From positions 434,001-498,000 of the forward strand of contig JAGTTS010000002.1 of the NCBI GenBank assembly GCA_018223375.1: DNA of 64,000 nt, given 5' to 3'. Under the pieces are notes generated by a model. The model had not been told where the DNA came from and ran no database searches. It saw nothing but the letters and a program-made list of their open reading frames with translations. This DNA comes from Clostridiaceae bacterium Marseille-Q3526 (GTDB taxonomy: Bacteria > Bacillota > Clostridia > Lachnospirales > Lachnospiraceae). Positions 52,380 to 61,150 of the stretch are shown here, in pieces (within the stretch, counting starts at the first letter, position 1; each line of letters starts with the position of its first letter). The position numbers were made by a program, and so were the translations under genes.

Positions 52380-53624
52380 CTATTCCACACATTCAGCTGC
52401 GCCAAGTCCGGCCAGATAACCAGTAGACCAGGCAATCTGCAGGTTAAATCCTCCCGTCACGGCGTCCAGGTCCAGCACCTCACCGGCAAAGTATAGATTC
52501 CGGGCCTTCTTGGACTCCATAGTAGACGGATTTACTTCCTTCACCTGCACGCCTCCCTGTGTGATAATGGCCTCGTTAAATCCCCGGAGTCCATTGACCG
52601 TCAGAGAAAAGCATTTCACCGCCTGGACCAGGCTTCTTCGCTCCTGCTTTGTAATCTCGTTGACCGGCTTCTCAGGCGCAATGCCGCTGCGTTCCACGAT
52701 AACCGGGATCATCTTAGCGGGCAGAAGCTTATTCAAAGAATTTTTAAACTGCTTATTTTTTGCCTCGTCAAAGTCCCTGAGAATTCTGGCGTCCAGCTGT
52801 TCTGCGGTAAGCGCTGGCTTTAAGTCGATCTCCAGAGTCAGGGGGCCTTTTTTCAGCTCTTTGACGCTGTAGCTGCTGGCGCTTAAAAGGACTGGTCCGC
52901 TGACACCGAAATGTGTAAACAGCATTTCCCCAAAATCATGATAAATTTCCTTCTTTCCTCTGTGAAGAGAAATCTCTATATTTTTAAGAGCCAAGCCCTG
53001 CAATTCCTTCACCGTTGTCTCCTCTGTGGTAAAGGGAACAAGGGCGGGACTTAATTCTGTCACCTGATGACCGGCTGCCTGGGCGAATCTGTAGCCGTCT
53101 CCATCGGATCCAGTAGTGGGATAAGACAGACCGCCTGTAGCTACAATCACCTCGTCGGCTTCTATTCTTTTATTCTGACGCTCCAGCACCAGTCCCCGGC
53201 AGACTCCCTCCTCAATGATAAGGCTTTTTACCGGCTCTCTCAGGCAGATTTCCACCCCAAAGTCCCGGAGAAGCCTGGAAAGAGCGCTGATAATGTCAGA
53301 TGATTTATCCGATTGGGGAAACACGCGTCCTCCCCGCTCTGTCTTCAAACGGCATCCGGCCTTCTCTATCAGCTCCATCACATCCTGATTGGTAAAGCTG
53401 TAAAACGCGCTGTACAGAAACCGTTTATTGGTGACTACGCTGTCGAACAGCACATCCATATCGCAGTTGTTGGTCACATTGCAGCGTCCCTTGCCGGTGA
53501 TATAAATTTTTTTCCCCAGCTTCTCATTTTTCTCATAAATCGTAACGCGGCAGCCCTGCTTCGCGGCAGTAAGGGCCGCCATCATTCCGGCTGCGCCGCC
53601 GCCGATTACTGCTATCTGCTTCAT
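52380..53624 (-). CDS. YhiN/HI0933-family FAD/NAD(P)-binding flavoprotein
   Basis: A 414-residue flavoprotein. The dinucleotide-binding motif GGGAAGMMAALTAAKQG is at residues 8-24. GRCNVTNNC and ATGGLSYPTTGSDGDGY are characteristic of the HI0933/YhiN family, as is the C-terminal FAGEVLDLDAVTGGFNLQIA. The family's reaction is not well established. It is commonly found next to cmk-ispH-rpsA in Clostridia, as here. Confidence 0.9.
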   Translation of the reverse strand: MKQIAVIGGGAAGMMAALTAAKQGCRVTIYEKNEKLGKKIYITGKGRCNVTNNCDMDVLFDSVVTNKRFLYSAFYSFTNQDVMELIEKAGCRLKTERGGRVFPQSDKSSDIISALSRLLRDFGVEICLREPVKSLIIEEGVCRGLVLERQNKRIEADEVIVATGGLSYPTTGSDGDGYRFAQAAGHQVTELSPALVPFTTEETTVKELQGLALKNIEISLHRGKKEIYHDFGEMLFTHFGVSGPVLLSASSYSVKELKKGPLTLEIDLKPALTAEQLDARILRDFDEAKNKQFKNSLNKLLPAKMIPVIVERSGIAPEKPVNEITKQERRSLVQAVKCFSLTVNGLRGFNEAIITQGGVQVKEVNPSTMESKKARNLYFAGEVLDLDAVTGGFNLQIAWSTGYLAGLGAAECVE

Positions 53625-53640
53625 CTTCTTTGTTCCTCTT

Positions 53641-54753
53641 CTAGTTTTTTGAAAAGTATTCCGCCATCTGCTTCATCACGTTGCTGACTGGAATATGCTG
53701 CGGGCAGACTCTCTCGCAGTGTCCGCAGCCGCGGCAGGCGTCCGCCTGGAACTCCAGCGCCTCATAAGCCTTTCTGGCGTCGTCCTCGTCCAGAGCTGTC
53801 ATATTCCAGGCGGCAAGAGACGCCGGAATGTCCAGGCCGAAGGGGCAGGGCATACAGTAGCGGCAGGCTGTGCAGCTGACGAGAGCCATCCGGTCAAAGA
53901 TTTCCTTCGCCCGCAGAAGAGACTGCTTTTCCTTCTGTGTCATCATCTCCACGTCGCAGCGATCCCCATAGGAAAGATTTTCCTTCACTTGATCCATGGC
54001 GCCCATTCCGCTGAGCAGAAGGCTCACCTCCGGCTGATCCCAGAGAAAATCAAAGGCATACTCCACCGGGGTTTTTCCTTCAGGCAGACAGGCAGCCACA
54101 TGTTCTGAAAGTCTGGCAAGGCTTCCTCCCAGAAGAGGTTCCATGATAACGACGCCAAGCCCCCTGTCCGCCGCCATTTTAAGCCCCTTCTGCCCCGCCT
54201 GATAGTCCAGATTAATGTAGTTGTACTGGATCTGGCAGAAGTCCCACTGATCCGTATACTGAAGAATATCCTCAAATACGTCCAGCGTATCATGGAAAGA
54301 AAAGCCGATAAATTTAATCTTTCCCTGCTTTCTCGCTTCCTCCATGCGCTCTATGAGAGAAAATTTCTTTACTTTTTCCTCGAATCTCTTGCGGTTCAGT
54401 GCGTGGAGCAGGTAAAAATCAATGTGATCGGTCTGGAGCTTCTGGAGCTGCTCGTCTAAAAACTTCTCAAAATCTCCTTCCTCCTCCAGCAGCCAGACAG
54501 GACATTTGTCTGCCAGCCATACCTTTTCCCGGTATCCGTCCTGCAGAGCCTTTCCCACGACTGTCTCACTGAAGCCGCCATGATAAGGATACGCCGTATC
54601 CACATAATTCACGCCGCCGTCGATTCCCGCCCTGAGAATTCTTACCGCCTCTTCTTCATCTACCGCCCCATCGTCTGTCAGAGGCAGACGCATGGTTCCA
54701 AATCCCAGCGCTGATACCCGAACCCCTGTTTTCCCCATTGTTCTGTACTTCAT
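53641..54753 (-). CDS. Aldo/keto reductase with C-terminal 4Fe-4S domain
   Basis: A 370-residue oxidoreductase. The TIM-barrel half shows LGFGTMRLPL, NYVDTAYPYHGG with the catalytic Tyr (about residue 56), LADKCPVW and the IDFYLLHALN strand with His. The last 100 residues hold ferredoxin-type clusters in CTACRYCMPCPFG and CRGCGHCERVCPQ, typical of anaerobe members that may use ferredoxin rather than NADPH. Substrate unknown. It lies between yhiN and a DUF3783 gene. Confidence 0.9.
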   Translation of the reverse strand: MKYRTMGKTGVRVSALGFGTMRLPLTDDGAVDEEEAVRILRAGIDGGVNYVDTAYPYHGGFSETVVGKALQDGYREKVWLADKCPVWLLEEEGDFEKFLDEQLQKLQTDHIDFYLLHALNRKRFEEKVKKFSLIERMEEARKQGKIKFIGFSFHDTLDVFEDILQYTDQWDFCQIQYNYINLDYQAGQKGLKMAADRGLGVVIMEPLLGGSLARLSEHVAACLPEGKTPVEYAFDFLWDQPEVSLLLSGMGAMDQVKENLSYGDRCDVEMMTQKEKQSLLRAKEIFDRMALVSCTACRYCMPCPFGLDIPASLAAWNMTALDEDDARKAYEALEFQADACRGCGHCERVCPQHIPVSNVMKQMAEYFSKN

Positions 54754-54777
54754 AGTTTTCTCTTCCCTTCTCGTTTT

Positions 54778-55185
54778 TTAAGCTTCCTGCGGTGTTTCTG
54801 CTTCCGTCTGTCCGCCTGTCATATATTCATGCTCTCTCTTAATTTCCTGGAATAAATGGACAGAATCCCAGCTTTTATTTGTCTCTGTCAGCACCGCCTT
54901 ATAATTAATCCGCCCTGCCCCGTTCTTTCTCAAAGCGCTCAGAAGCGTATCAACCCTGGCAGAGGTAAAACCAGCCATCAGCATCATCTCATCCTGAAAC
55001 TCTTCTCCCTCATAAACAGAGCCGTTGTCTTCCATGTCTTTAAGGCCTGCCAGAAAGCCTACCGGCTTTAAGTAATCTTCCTTTGCCACTGTCTTCAGGC
55101 GGAATCCAAGGGGAAGCAGAGCTTTTGTGATCTTCCTTTTCCTCTCGTCGCCTTGAACATTATATAACAGCACAGTTTCTCTCAT
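54778..55185 (-). CDS. DUF3783 family protein
   Basis: A 135-residue protein, MRETVLLYNVQGDERKRKIT at the N-terminus, with a compact region LMAGFTSARVDTLLSALRK (about residues 74-92) and INYKAVLTETNKSW, which match the DUF3783 domain as I know it from Clostridia. No catalytic residues are obvious and no function is known. It precedes the aldo/keto reductase by 24 nt in the same direction, so the two may be co-expressed. Confidence 0.78.
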   Translation of the reverse strand: MRETVLLYNVQGDERKRKITKALLPLGFRLKTVAKEDYLKPVGFLAGLKDMEDNGSVYEGEEFQDEMMLMAGFTSARVDTLLSALRKNGAGRINYKAVLTETNKSWDSVHLFQEIKREHEYMTGGQTEAETPQEA

Positions 55186-55328
55186 ACTGTTCTCCTTTTC
55201 CCTCTATTTTCCTGTCTGCCGCAGCCGTTTATTCACAGCTTTGCAATCAATATTATAAAAAAACCGTTCTGAAATTACAACCTTTCCCTGTAAGAAATTC
55301 CCGGAAGGCCAAATCCCGGGCTGTGAAA

Positions 55329-55363
55329 AGCAGCCTCGGAATTTCCCCAACTCCAAGGCTGCT
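55329..55363 (-). terminator. Terminator of the 36-codon gene
   Basis: AGCAGCCT (55329-55336) pairs with AGGCTGCT (55356-55363), followed on the minus strand by a short T run. The hairpin starts within the stop codon of the small frame. Confidence 0.7.
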
Positions 55364-55472
55364 ATCGCTGATTACCATCTTTTGTTTTCATGCTGTTTTT
55401 AAAAATCCTCCGAATAAATTGTGGAATCTCAGTTCCGCCGCTTGCGGAGATCAGATACCGTTTCTCCAGCAT
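55362..55472 (-). CDS. Small protein of 36 residues, unrecognised
   Basis: ATG at 55472 is preceded by GGAGG with 7-nt spacing, and the frame runs to TAG at 55362. The product starts MLEKRYLISASGG, has a central IPQFIRRIFK segment that could form an amphipathic helix, and ends KTKDGNQR; it is basic. A near-consensus promoter (TTGACA/TATAGT) lies 50 nt upstream and a terminator directly follows, so the unit is a self-contained transcript of about 190 nt. I do not recognise the peptide. It could be a secreted or regulatory peptide, a leader, or a small protein encoded on a regulatory RNA. Confidence 0.6.
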   Translation of the reverse strand: MLEKRYLISASGGTEIPQFIRRIFKNSMKTKDGNQR

Positions 55473-55523
55473 ACGCATCCCTCCTTATGGATGATTCAAC
55501 ACACAAGCACGTTCCTTCCCTTT

Positions 55524-55551
55524 ACTATATCATATTTTAAAATTCTGTCAA
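55524..55551 (-). promoter_or_regulatory. Promoter of the 36-codon gene
   Basis: Minus strand TTGACA (55551-55546), a 16-bp spacer and TATAGT (55529-55524). The remaining DNA up to argF is AT-rich with no gene that I can support. Confidence 0.75.
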
Positions 55552-55662
55552 TATTGTATAATGACAAAATTGTCTTTTTTTATAGAATTAGTTTGTACTT
55601 TACTCAGAATTATCTTGCTTTTTGAGGGATGCTTCTGCTGGTTCACCGGATCGGCACTGCCG

Positions 55663-56574
55663 TTACTGCCTGTCTTTCATCAGCATGACCATAACGGCCT
55701 CCTGTGCGTGAAGGCGGTTTTCTGCCTCTTCAAATATTTCATCTGCATGCGCTTCAAAAACCTTTTCCGTGATCTCCTGGCCTCTGTATGCCGGCAGGCA
55801 GTGCTGTACCATAGCGCCGGGACGGGCTGCCTCCATCAAAGCGTCGTTAACCTGATATCCCTGGAACGCCTTCATGCGAACTTCCTTTTCGTCTTCCTGT
55901 CCCATGGATGCCCATGTATCTGTAATAATAACGTCCGCATTTTCTGCAGCTTTCATCGGATCGTCCGTCAGAAAGAACTGCTCAAAATCAGAGGCAAAAT
56001 CCATCACCTCTTTCGCCGGGCGATATCCTTCCGGCGCAGCCACAGATACATTCATGCCGGATTTTAAGCCGCCTACAATGAGAGAATTTGCCATATTGTT
56101 TCCGTCTCCAATGTAGCAAAGCTTCAGTCCCTCTAAAACGCCGAATTTTTCCCGGATAGTCATCAGATCCGCCAGCACCTGGCAGGGATGACAGAAATCT
56201 GTCAAGCCGTTAATAACTGGAATCGAACCGTATTTCGCCAGATCCTCCACTTCTCTCTGTTCATAGGTACGAATCATAATCCCGTCTAAATACCGCGACA
56301 GAACGCGGGCCGTATCCTGTACCGGCTCTCCGCGGCCAATCTGCAGATCCCTGGCAGAGAGAAACAGCGGCTGGCCGCCCAGCTGATAAATTCCAGTTTC
56401 AAAAGAAACCCTTGTTCTGGTTGAGGATTTCTGGAAAATCAGTCCGATTGATTTTCCTTCCAGATGGCGATGGGCGATTCCATGCTTTTTTTCATATTTC
56501 AGCTGATCCGCCAGGTCCAGAATGGAAACAATCTCCTCTGACGTACAGTCCAAAAGTTTTAATAAATGATTCAT
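55663..56574 (-). CDS. argF: Ornithine carbamoyltransferase
   Basis: A 303-residue enzyme making citrulline from ornithine and carbamoyl phosphate. The phosphate-binding motif SSTRTRVSFETG is at about residues 51-62, DFCHPCQVLADL at about 126-137, and the ornithine/catalytic cysteine motif HCLPAYRGQEI at about 263-273. It is the last gene of the arg operon, 2 nt after argD. No strong terminator follows within the 110 nt before the next promoter. Confidence 0.95.
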   Translation of the reverse strand: MNHLLKLLDCTSEEIVSILDLADQLKYEKKHGIAHRHLEGKSIGLIFQKSSTRTRVSFETGIYQLGGQPLFLSARDLQIGRGEPVQDTARVLSRYLDGIMIRTYEQREVEDLAKYGSIPVINGLTDFCHPCQVLADLMTIREKFGVLEGLKLCYIGDGNNMANSLIVGGLKSGMNVSVAAPEGYRPAKEVMDFASDFEQFFLTDDPMKAAENADVIITDTWASMGQEDEKEVRMKAFQGYQVNDALMEAARPGAMVQHCLPAYRGQEITEKVFEAHADEIFEEAENRLHAQEAVMVMLMKDRQ

Positions 56575-56576
56575 AT

Positions 56577-57755
56577 CTAAAATACCTCCTTCATGGCCTC
56601 GACAGCTCTGTCTATCTCTTCTTTCGTAATTACCAGAGGCGGGAGCAGACGAATCGTATCTTCTCCTGCCGTCAGAACCAGCACTCCTTTTTCCATCAGG
56701 GCGGCAGTCAGACCGGCCCGTTTTTCAGGTTCCACTGCGATGCCAAGTATCAGGCCCATTCCGCGGACCTCCTTTATCTGTTTAGAACCAAGATTTAAAA
56801 TCGCCTGCTTCAGATATCTGCCTTTTTCTTTTACAGAATTGAGAAATTGCGGGGTATTGATGATGGAAAGAACCGTGTCCGCCGCCGCGCAGCAAAGGGG
56901 ATTTCCTCCAAATGTCGTTCCGTGAGTTCCTGCTCCCAGCACATCCCCGCATTTTTCTGACGCTATGACTGCGCCGATGGGAAGACCTCCTCCCAGTCCC
57001 TTTGCCGCGCTGACCACGTCTGGAGAAATTCCGTACTGCTCATAGCAGAACAGCGTGCCGGTGCGGCCGATACCGGTCTGAACCTCGTCAATCAGAAGGA
57101 GAATGTCCTTCTCTCTGCAGATTTTTTCTGTTTCTTTCACAAATTCCTGATCCAGAGGCAGCACGCCTCCCTCCCCCTGAATCAGTTCCAGCATAACGGC
57201 GCAGACTGAATCGTCTAATTTTTCTTCCATCTCTTCTATGTTTCCAGGCGTCACATAGTCAAACCCCTCTGTAAAAGGGAAAAAATACTGATGAAACTTA
57301 TCCTGGCCTGTCGCTTTCAGCGTAGTTACGGTCCGCCCATGAAAGGACTGCTTTAAAGTTATAATCCGGCTGCGGCCTTCCCCGTACTTATCAAACGAAT
57401 ACTTTCTGGCCAGCTTAATCATTCCTTCGTTAGCCTCCGCACCTGAGTTGGCAAAAAAGACTTTTCCCATCCCTGTGGAACAGATCAGGCTCCTGGCCGC
57501 CCGTACCATCGGCTCTGTGTAGTAGAGGTTGCAGGCGTGCAGCAGCTTTTCCGCCTGGCCGTTTACAGCCGCCAGAAGCGCCTTATTTTGATGCCCCAGG
57601 CTGTTGACGCCTATTCCGGAAGTCATATCTATATAGAAGCGTCCCTCGCTGTCCCAGAGTACTGCTCCCTTTCCGCATTCCAGAGCAATGGGAAAACGAT
57701 TGTATGTGTGCATCACATACATTTCCTCCTGTTTCTTTATCTCTTCCAATGTCAT
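56577..57755 (-). CDS. argD: Acetylornithine aminotransferase
   Basis: A 392-residue class III PLP aminotransferase. The PLP lysine is in VSAAKGLGGGLPIGAV (about residue 245). Other motifs are FFANSGAEANEGMIKLARKY and SFHGRTVTTLKATGQ, with LLIDEVQTGIGRTG for the PLP aspartate. ATG 57755 is preceded by GGGAGGA; an upstream start adds five residues. It lies between argB (57 nt gap) and argF. Confidence 0.95.
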   Translation of the reverse strand: MTLEEIKKQEEMYVMHTYNRFPIALECGKGAVLWDSEGRFYIDMTSGIGVNSLGHQNKALLAAVNGQAEKLLHACNLYYTEPMVRAARSLICSTGMGKVFFANSGAEANEGMIKLARKYSFDKYGEGRSRIITLKQSFHGRTVTTLKATGQDKFHQYFFPFTEGFDYVTPGNIEEMEEKLDDSVCAVMLELIQGEGGVLPLDQEFVKETEKICREKDILLLIDEVQTGIGRTGTLFCYEQYGISPDVVSAAKGLGGGLPIGAVIASEKCGDVLGAGTHGTTFGGNPLCCAAADTVLSIINTPQFLNSVKEKGRYLKQAILNLGSKQIKEVRGMGLILGIAVEPEKRAGLTAALMEKGVLVLTAGEDTIRLLPPLVITKEEIDRAVEAMKEVF

Positions 57756-57812
57756 ATCAATTCCTCCCAATTCTCTAAAGCAGTTTTTATATTTTTCATG
57801 AAACTATATCCT

Positions 57813-58682
57813 TTATGAAAACATCGTTCCCACGCCATCCTGGCTCAAAATTTCTATGAGAAGCGAATGGGGGATACGGCCATCCTGAATATTTGCACGT
57901 TCTACGCCCTGGCGTATTGCCTCCACGCAGCAGTCCACCTTGGGAATCATACCGCCGGAAATCACACCGGATTTCACCAGGGGCGGAACCTCCGATACTT
58001 TCAATTTAGGAATTAGGGAAGAAGCGTCTCCAGGAGTACTCATCAGGCCGCATACGTCTGTCAGAAGAATCAGTTTTTTGGCTTTCAGGGCTACTGCCAG
58101 TTTTTCTGCCGCCGTATCTGCATTGATATTGTAGCAGGTATCGTTGTCTGCCCCTGCGGCTACCGAAGACACCACCGGGATGTATCCTGCATCCAGCGCA
58201 TCCAGCACAATCTTTTCATTCACTCCTGTAATATCCCCTACATAACCATACTCTGTCCCGTCCGGATCCTTCAGAGGCACGGCCTGAAACAGGCTGCCGT
58301 CCATGCCGCTGAGCCCCACTCCACGGCCGCCCTCTTTTTCCAGCAGCCGGACCAGGTTTTTATTCACCTTACCGCAGAGAATCATCTGAACAATGTCCAT
58401 CGTCTCTTCATCTGTATAGCGGAGTCCTTTGACAAATTTCGTCTCTTTTCCAATTTTTTTCAGCATATCCGAAATCTCCGGGCCTCCTCCATGGACCAGG
58501 ACAACTTTGATACCTACCAGGCTGAGCAGAACAATATCCTGAATGACCGCCTGCTTCAGCTCTTCATTCACCATAGCGTTTCCGCCATATTTTACTACTA
58601 CAATTTTTCCGGTATACTCCTGGATATAGGGAAGCGCCTCCACCAGAATTCCGGCTTTCTGTTTTGGTTCTAAATTCATCAT
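57813..58682 (-). CDS. argB: Acetylglutamate kinase
   Basis: A 289-residue amino-acid kinase. Motifs: VVKYGGNAMVN near the N-terminus (about residues 29-39), VLVHGGGPEIS (about 62-72) and ITGVNEKI, with the C-terminal GVISGGMIPKVDCCVEAI typical of the family and of arginine-responsive forms. Two ATG codons are adjacent at 58682 and 58679. Its start overlaps the argJ stop codon. Confidence 0.95.
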   Translation of the reverse strand: MMNLEPKQKAGILVEALPYIQEYTGKIVVVKYGGNAMVNEELKQAVIQDIVLLSLVGIKVVLVHGGGPEISDMLKKIGKETKFVKGLRYTDEETMDIVQMILCGKVNKNLVRLLEKEGGRGVGLSGMDGSLFQAVPLKDPDGTEYGYVGDITGVNEKIVLDALDAGYIPVVSSVAAGADNDTCYNINADTAAEKLAVALKAKKLILLTDVCGLMSTPGDASSLIPKLKVSEVPPLVKSGVISGGMIPKVDCCVEAIRQGVERANIQDGRIPHSLLIEILSQDGVGTMFS

Positions 58683-59887
58683 GAGCGATAATCTCCGTTT
58701 ATTCTTACATAGTCATAAGTCAAATCGCAGCCCCAGCAGGTTGCCGTACCGCAGCCTTCTTTCAGGGAAACCAGGATTTCCACTTCATCCTGGTTCAAAA
58801 TCTTCTTAGCCAGCGCCTCGTCAAAATCCAGTCCCTGCCCATTCTCACAGACGGAAATGCACCCTTCTGCTGATGCAAACTCTATCTGAACTGCTTTCGT
58901 GTCAAACGAAGCGCCGGAATAACCCATGGCGCAGAGAACGCGCCCCCAGTTGGCATCCGATCCAAACATAGCCGCTTTTGTCAGGGAAGAAGAGGCGATC
59001 GATTTGGCAAGGATCTCTGCCTTTGCCTCGTCTTCCGCTCCTGTTACCGTACAGGTTATCAGCCTGCTGGCTCCTTCTCCGTCTCCCGCAATTTTCCGGG
59101 CCAGGTCTTTCATTACCGCGTGCAGCGCCTCGCAGTACGCGTCATAAGACTCGTTTTCTTCTGTGATCTCTTTATTTCCCGCCATGCCGTTTGCCATTAC
59201 CACACACATATCGTTGGTGGAGGTATCTCCGTCTACTGTAACGCGGTTAAACGTCTTATCCACATAAAACAGCAGCGCCTTTTTCATCATGTTTGCAGAA
59301 ATCGCGCAATCGGTCGTAATAAAGCAGAGCATTGTTCCCATATTGGGGTGGATCATTCCGGAACCCTTGCAGATTCCTCCCATATGGCAGAGTGTGCCTC
59401 CGGCTTCAAACTCCACGGCAAACGTTTTTATCTTCGTATCAGTTGTCATAATGGCTTCTGCCGCTGCCAGGGAATTATCATATTTCATCTCCATTTCCGC
59501 CGCATGGGCTTCAATGGCCTCCACCGGAAGAGTCTGGCCAATAATTCCAGTAGAAGCGACTACTACGTTTTCTTCCTCCACTTCCAGGGCGCGGGCGGCC
59601 GCCATCCCCTGCCTTCTCGCATGTTCCATTCCAAAAGGCGCGCATGCATTGGCGTTTCCTGAATTGATAATAACCGCCTGAGCCTTTCCATCTGCCAAAT
59701 GTTCTTTCGTTAAAAGTACCGGCGCGGCTTTTACCTGGTTTTTCGTATATACGGCAGCCGCATTGCAGAGGCAGTCAGAACGTATCATCGCCAGATCCTT
59801 CTTTGTCTGCGATTTGCGAATGCCGCAGTGCAAAGCTCCTGCCTTAAATCCTTTTGCGGCGCAGACACCGCCCTCTATTATTTTCAT
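58679..59887 (-). CDS. argJ: Bifunctional glutamate N-acetyltransferase / N-acetylglutamate synthase
   Basis: A 402-residue self-cleaving enzyme that recycles the acetyl group in arginine synthesis. The cleavage site precedes Thr in GMIHPNMGTMLCF (about residue 189), giving alpha and beta chains. The N-terminus is GVCAAKGFKAGALHCGIRK, and the C-terminus ends in the conserved DLTYDYVRINGDYRS. The presence of argJ with no argA or argE here means the cyclic pathway is used. It follows argC by 30 nt. Confidence 0.95.
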   Translation of the reverse strand: MKIIEGGVCAAKGFKAGALHCGIRKSQTKKDLAMIRSDCLCNAAAVYTKNQVKAAPVLLTKEHLADGKAQAVIINSGNANACAPFGMEHARRQGMAAARALEVEEENVVVASTGIIGQTLPVEAIEAHAAEMEMKYDNSLAAAEAIMTTDTKIKTFAVEFEAGGTLCHMGGICKGSGMIHPNMGTMLCFITTDCAISANMMKKALLFYVDKTFNRVTVDGDTSTNDMCVVMANGMAGNKEITEENESYDAYCEALHAVMKDLARKIAGDGEGASRLITCTVTGAEDEAKAEILAKSIASSSLTKAAMFGSDANWGRVLCAMGYSGASFDTKAVQIEFASAEGCISVCENGQGLDFDEALAKKILNQDEVEILVSLKEGCGTATCWGCDLTYDYVRINGDYRS

Positions 59888-59917
59888 ACTGGATCGTCCT
59901 CCTATTCTCTCATTCCT

Positions 59918-60889
59918 TTAAAGATACAGCCCTCTGGTCTCCTCAAAGCCAAGCATCAGATTCATATTCTGTACCGCAGCTCCCGACGCTCCCTTGCCCA
60001 GATTATCGAACAGCGCCGTCACAATGGTCTGCTCCTCGTGGCCATTTACAATCAGCTCTAGATTGTCGTGCCCTGACAATGAAGCTGCCGAAATCATCCC
60101 GTCATAGCCAAACGGATGAACCCTGATTACCTTCTGCCCTTCATACCATTCTGCCAGCGCCTCCCAGATCTCCTGTGCCGACGGGCAGCCGGGCAGCAGA
60201 CGGTTCTGCAGCATCACAGTAACGGCCATTCCCTTATAATAATCATCCACAATAGGACAGAATACCGGGGCTTCAGAAAGGCCGCAGATTTTCTGCATCT
60301 CCGGCAGATGTTTATGTTTTAAAGTCAGCCCATACATCCTGGGGGCCAGAAAACTGTCCGGCTTATCAGAACCTTCATACTGGGCAATCATCTTCTTTCC
60401 TCCGCCGGAATATCCGGTCAGCGAAAACGCTGTCAATGGATAATCAGCCGGAATAATCCCCCGGGCTGTCAGAGGATACACAGACGTAATGAATCCTGTT
60501 GCGTGGCAGCCGGGGTTCGCCACCCTCCGCGAAGCAGCAATCCTCTCACGATGCGTTTGGGAAAGCTCCGGTATTCCGTAATCCCATCCCGGCGCAGTCC
60601 GGTGGGCGGTGGAAGCGTCAATAAACCGCGTATCTGGATTTTCTGCCAATGCCACTGCCTCGGCCGCCGCTGCATCCGGCAGACATAAAAATACAACATC
60701 CGCCTGATTTATCAGCTTTTTTCGCTCTGAAAGATCTTTTCGTTTTTCCTCTTCAGCTAAAATCAGCCCAATATCCGTTCGTCCAGCCAGACGCTCGTAA
60801 ATCTGCAGTCCTGTAGTTCCTTCCTTCCCGTCTATATATACCTTCGGTTTTTCCATGTTTACTCCAATCCTATCTGTTATGCTTCTCAT
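59918..60889 (-). CDS. argC: N-acetyl-gamma-glutamyl-phosphate reductase, type 2
   Basis: A 323-residue protein (312 from the inner start) of the short ArgC class. KVYIDGKEGTTGLQIYERL is at the N-terminus of the Rossmann domain, FLCLPDAAAAEAV follows, and the catalytic cysteine lies in ANPGCHATGF (about residue 127). ATG 60889 has GGGAGG with 7-nt spacing, but ATG 60856 (MEKPKVYIDG) also has GGAG and matches the usual family start; either is possible. It is first in argC-J-B-D-F; argG and argH are not in the window. Confidence 0.93.
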   Translation of the reverse strand: MRSITDRIGVNMEKPKVYIDGKEGTTGLQIYERLAGRTDIGLILAEEEKRKDLSERKKLINQADVVFLCLPDAAAAEAVALAENPDTRFIDASTAHRTAPGWDYGIPELSQTHRERIAASRRVANPGCHATGFITSVYPLTARGIIPADYPLTAFSLTGYSGGGKKMIAQYEGSDKPDSFLAPRMYGLTLKHKHLPEMQKICGLSEAPVFCPIVDDYYKGMAVTVMLQNRLLPGCPSAQEIWEALAEWYEGQKVIRVHPFGYDGMISAASLSGHDNLELIVNGHEEQTIVTALFDNLGKGASGAAVQNMNLMLGFEETRGLYL

Positions 60890-60917
60890 TATGCCACCTC
60901 CCTGTGGAGTGGCATAA
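60889..60917. promoter_or_regulatory. Palindrome over the argC start region
   Basis: TTATGCCAC (60889-60897) and GTGGCATAA (60909-60917) form perfect 9-bp arms around 11 nt. One arm touches the -10 box, and the other reaches the first base of the upstream argC start codon. It could be a repressor operator or a leader hairpin that hides the GGGAGG ribosome binding site. Confidence 0.55.
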
Positions 60918-60945
60918 TTATAACATTTGATTTATAAATATGCAA
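60917..60945 (-). promoter_or_regulatory. Promoter of the arginine operon
   Basis: Minus strand TTGCAT (60945-60940), a 17-bp spacer and TATAAT (60922-60917). Further upstream (60946-61030) there are two more TGCATAA-like sequences, candidates for ArgR or AhrC contacts. The leader is short. Confidence 0.7.
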
Positions 60946-61073
60946 TATATTTCTGGAATATTTACTATTTACTCTTTTTATGCACTATTTTGCGGTATTT
61001 CTTTATTTAAATTGCATAAATAACCATTTCTATAAAGTCTTCCTGTTTCAGAGGAAACCTCGTCCTGTAAAGC

Positions 61074-61113
61074 AAAAAAGGATATGCCGGGCAGATACCT
61101 GCCCGGCATATCC
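61074..61113 (-). terminator. Terminator of the choline-binding-repeat gene
   Basis: A perfect 15-bp stem (61080-61094 with 61099-61113), 4-nt loop, followed on the minus strand by six T. It is the strongest intrinsic terminator in the window. Confidence 0.92.
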
Positions 61114-61150
61114 AAAACTTTAAATTCTCTTTTAATATACAGCTATCTTT

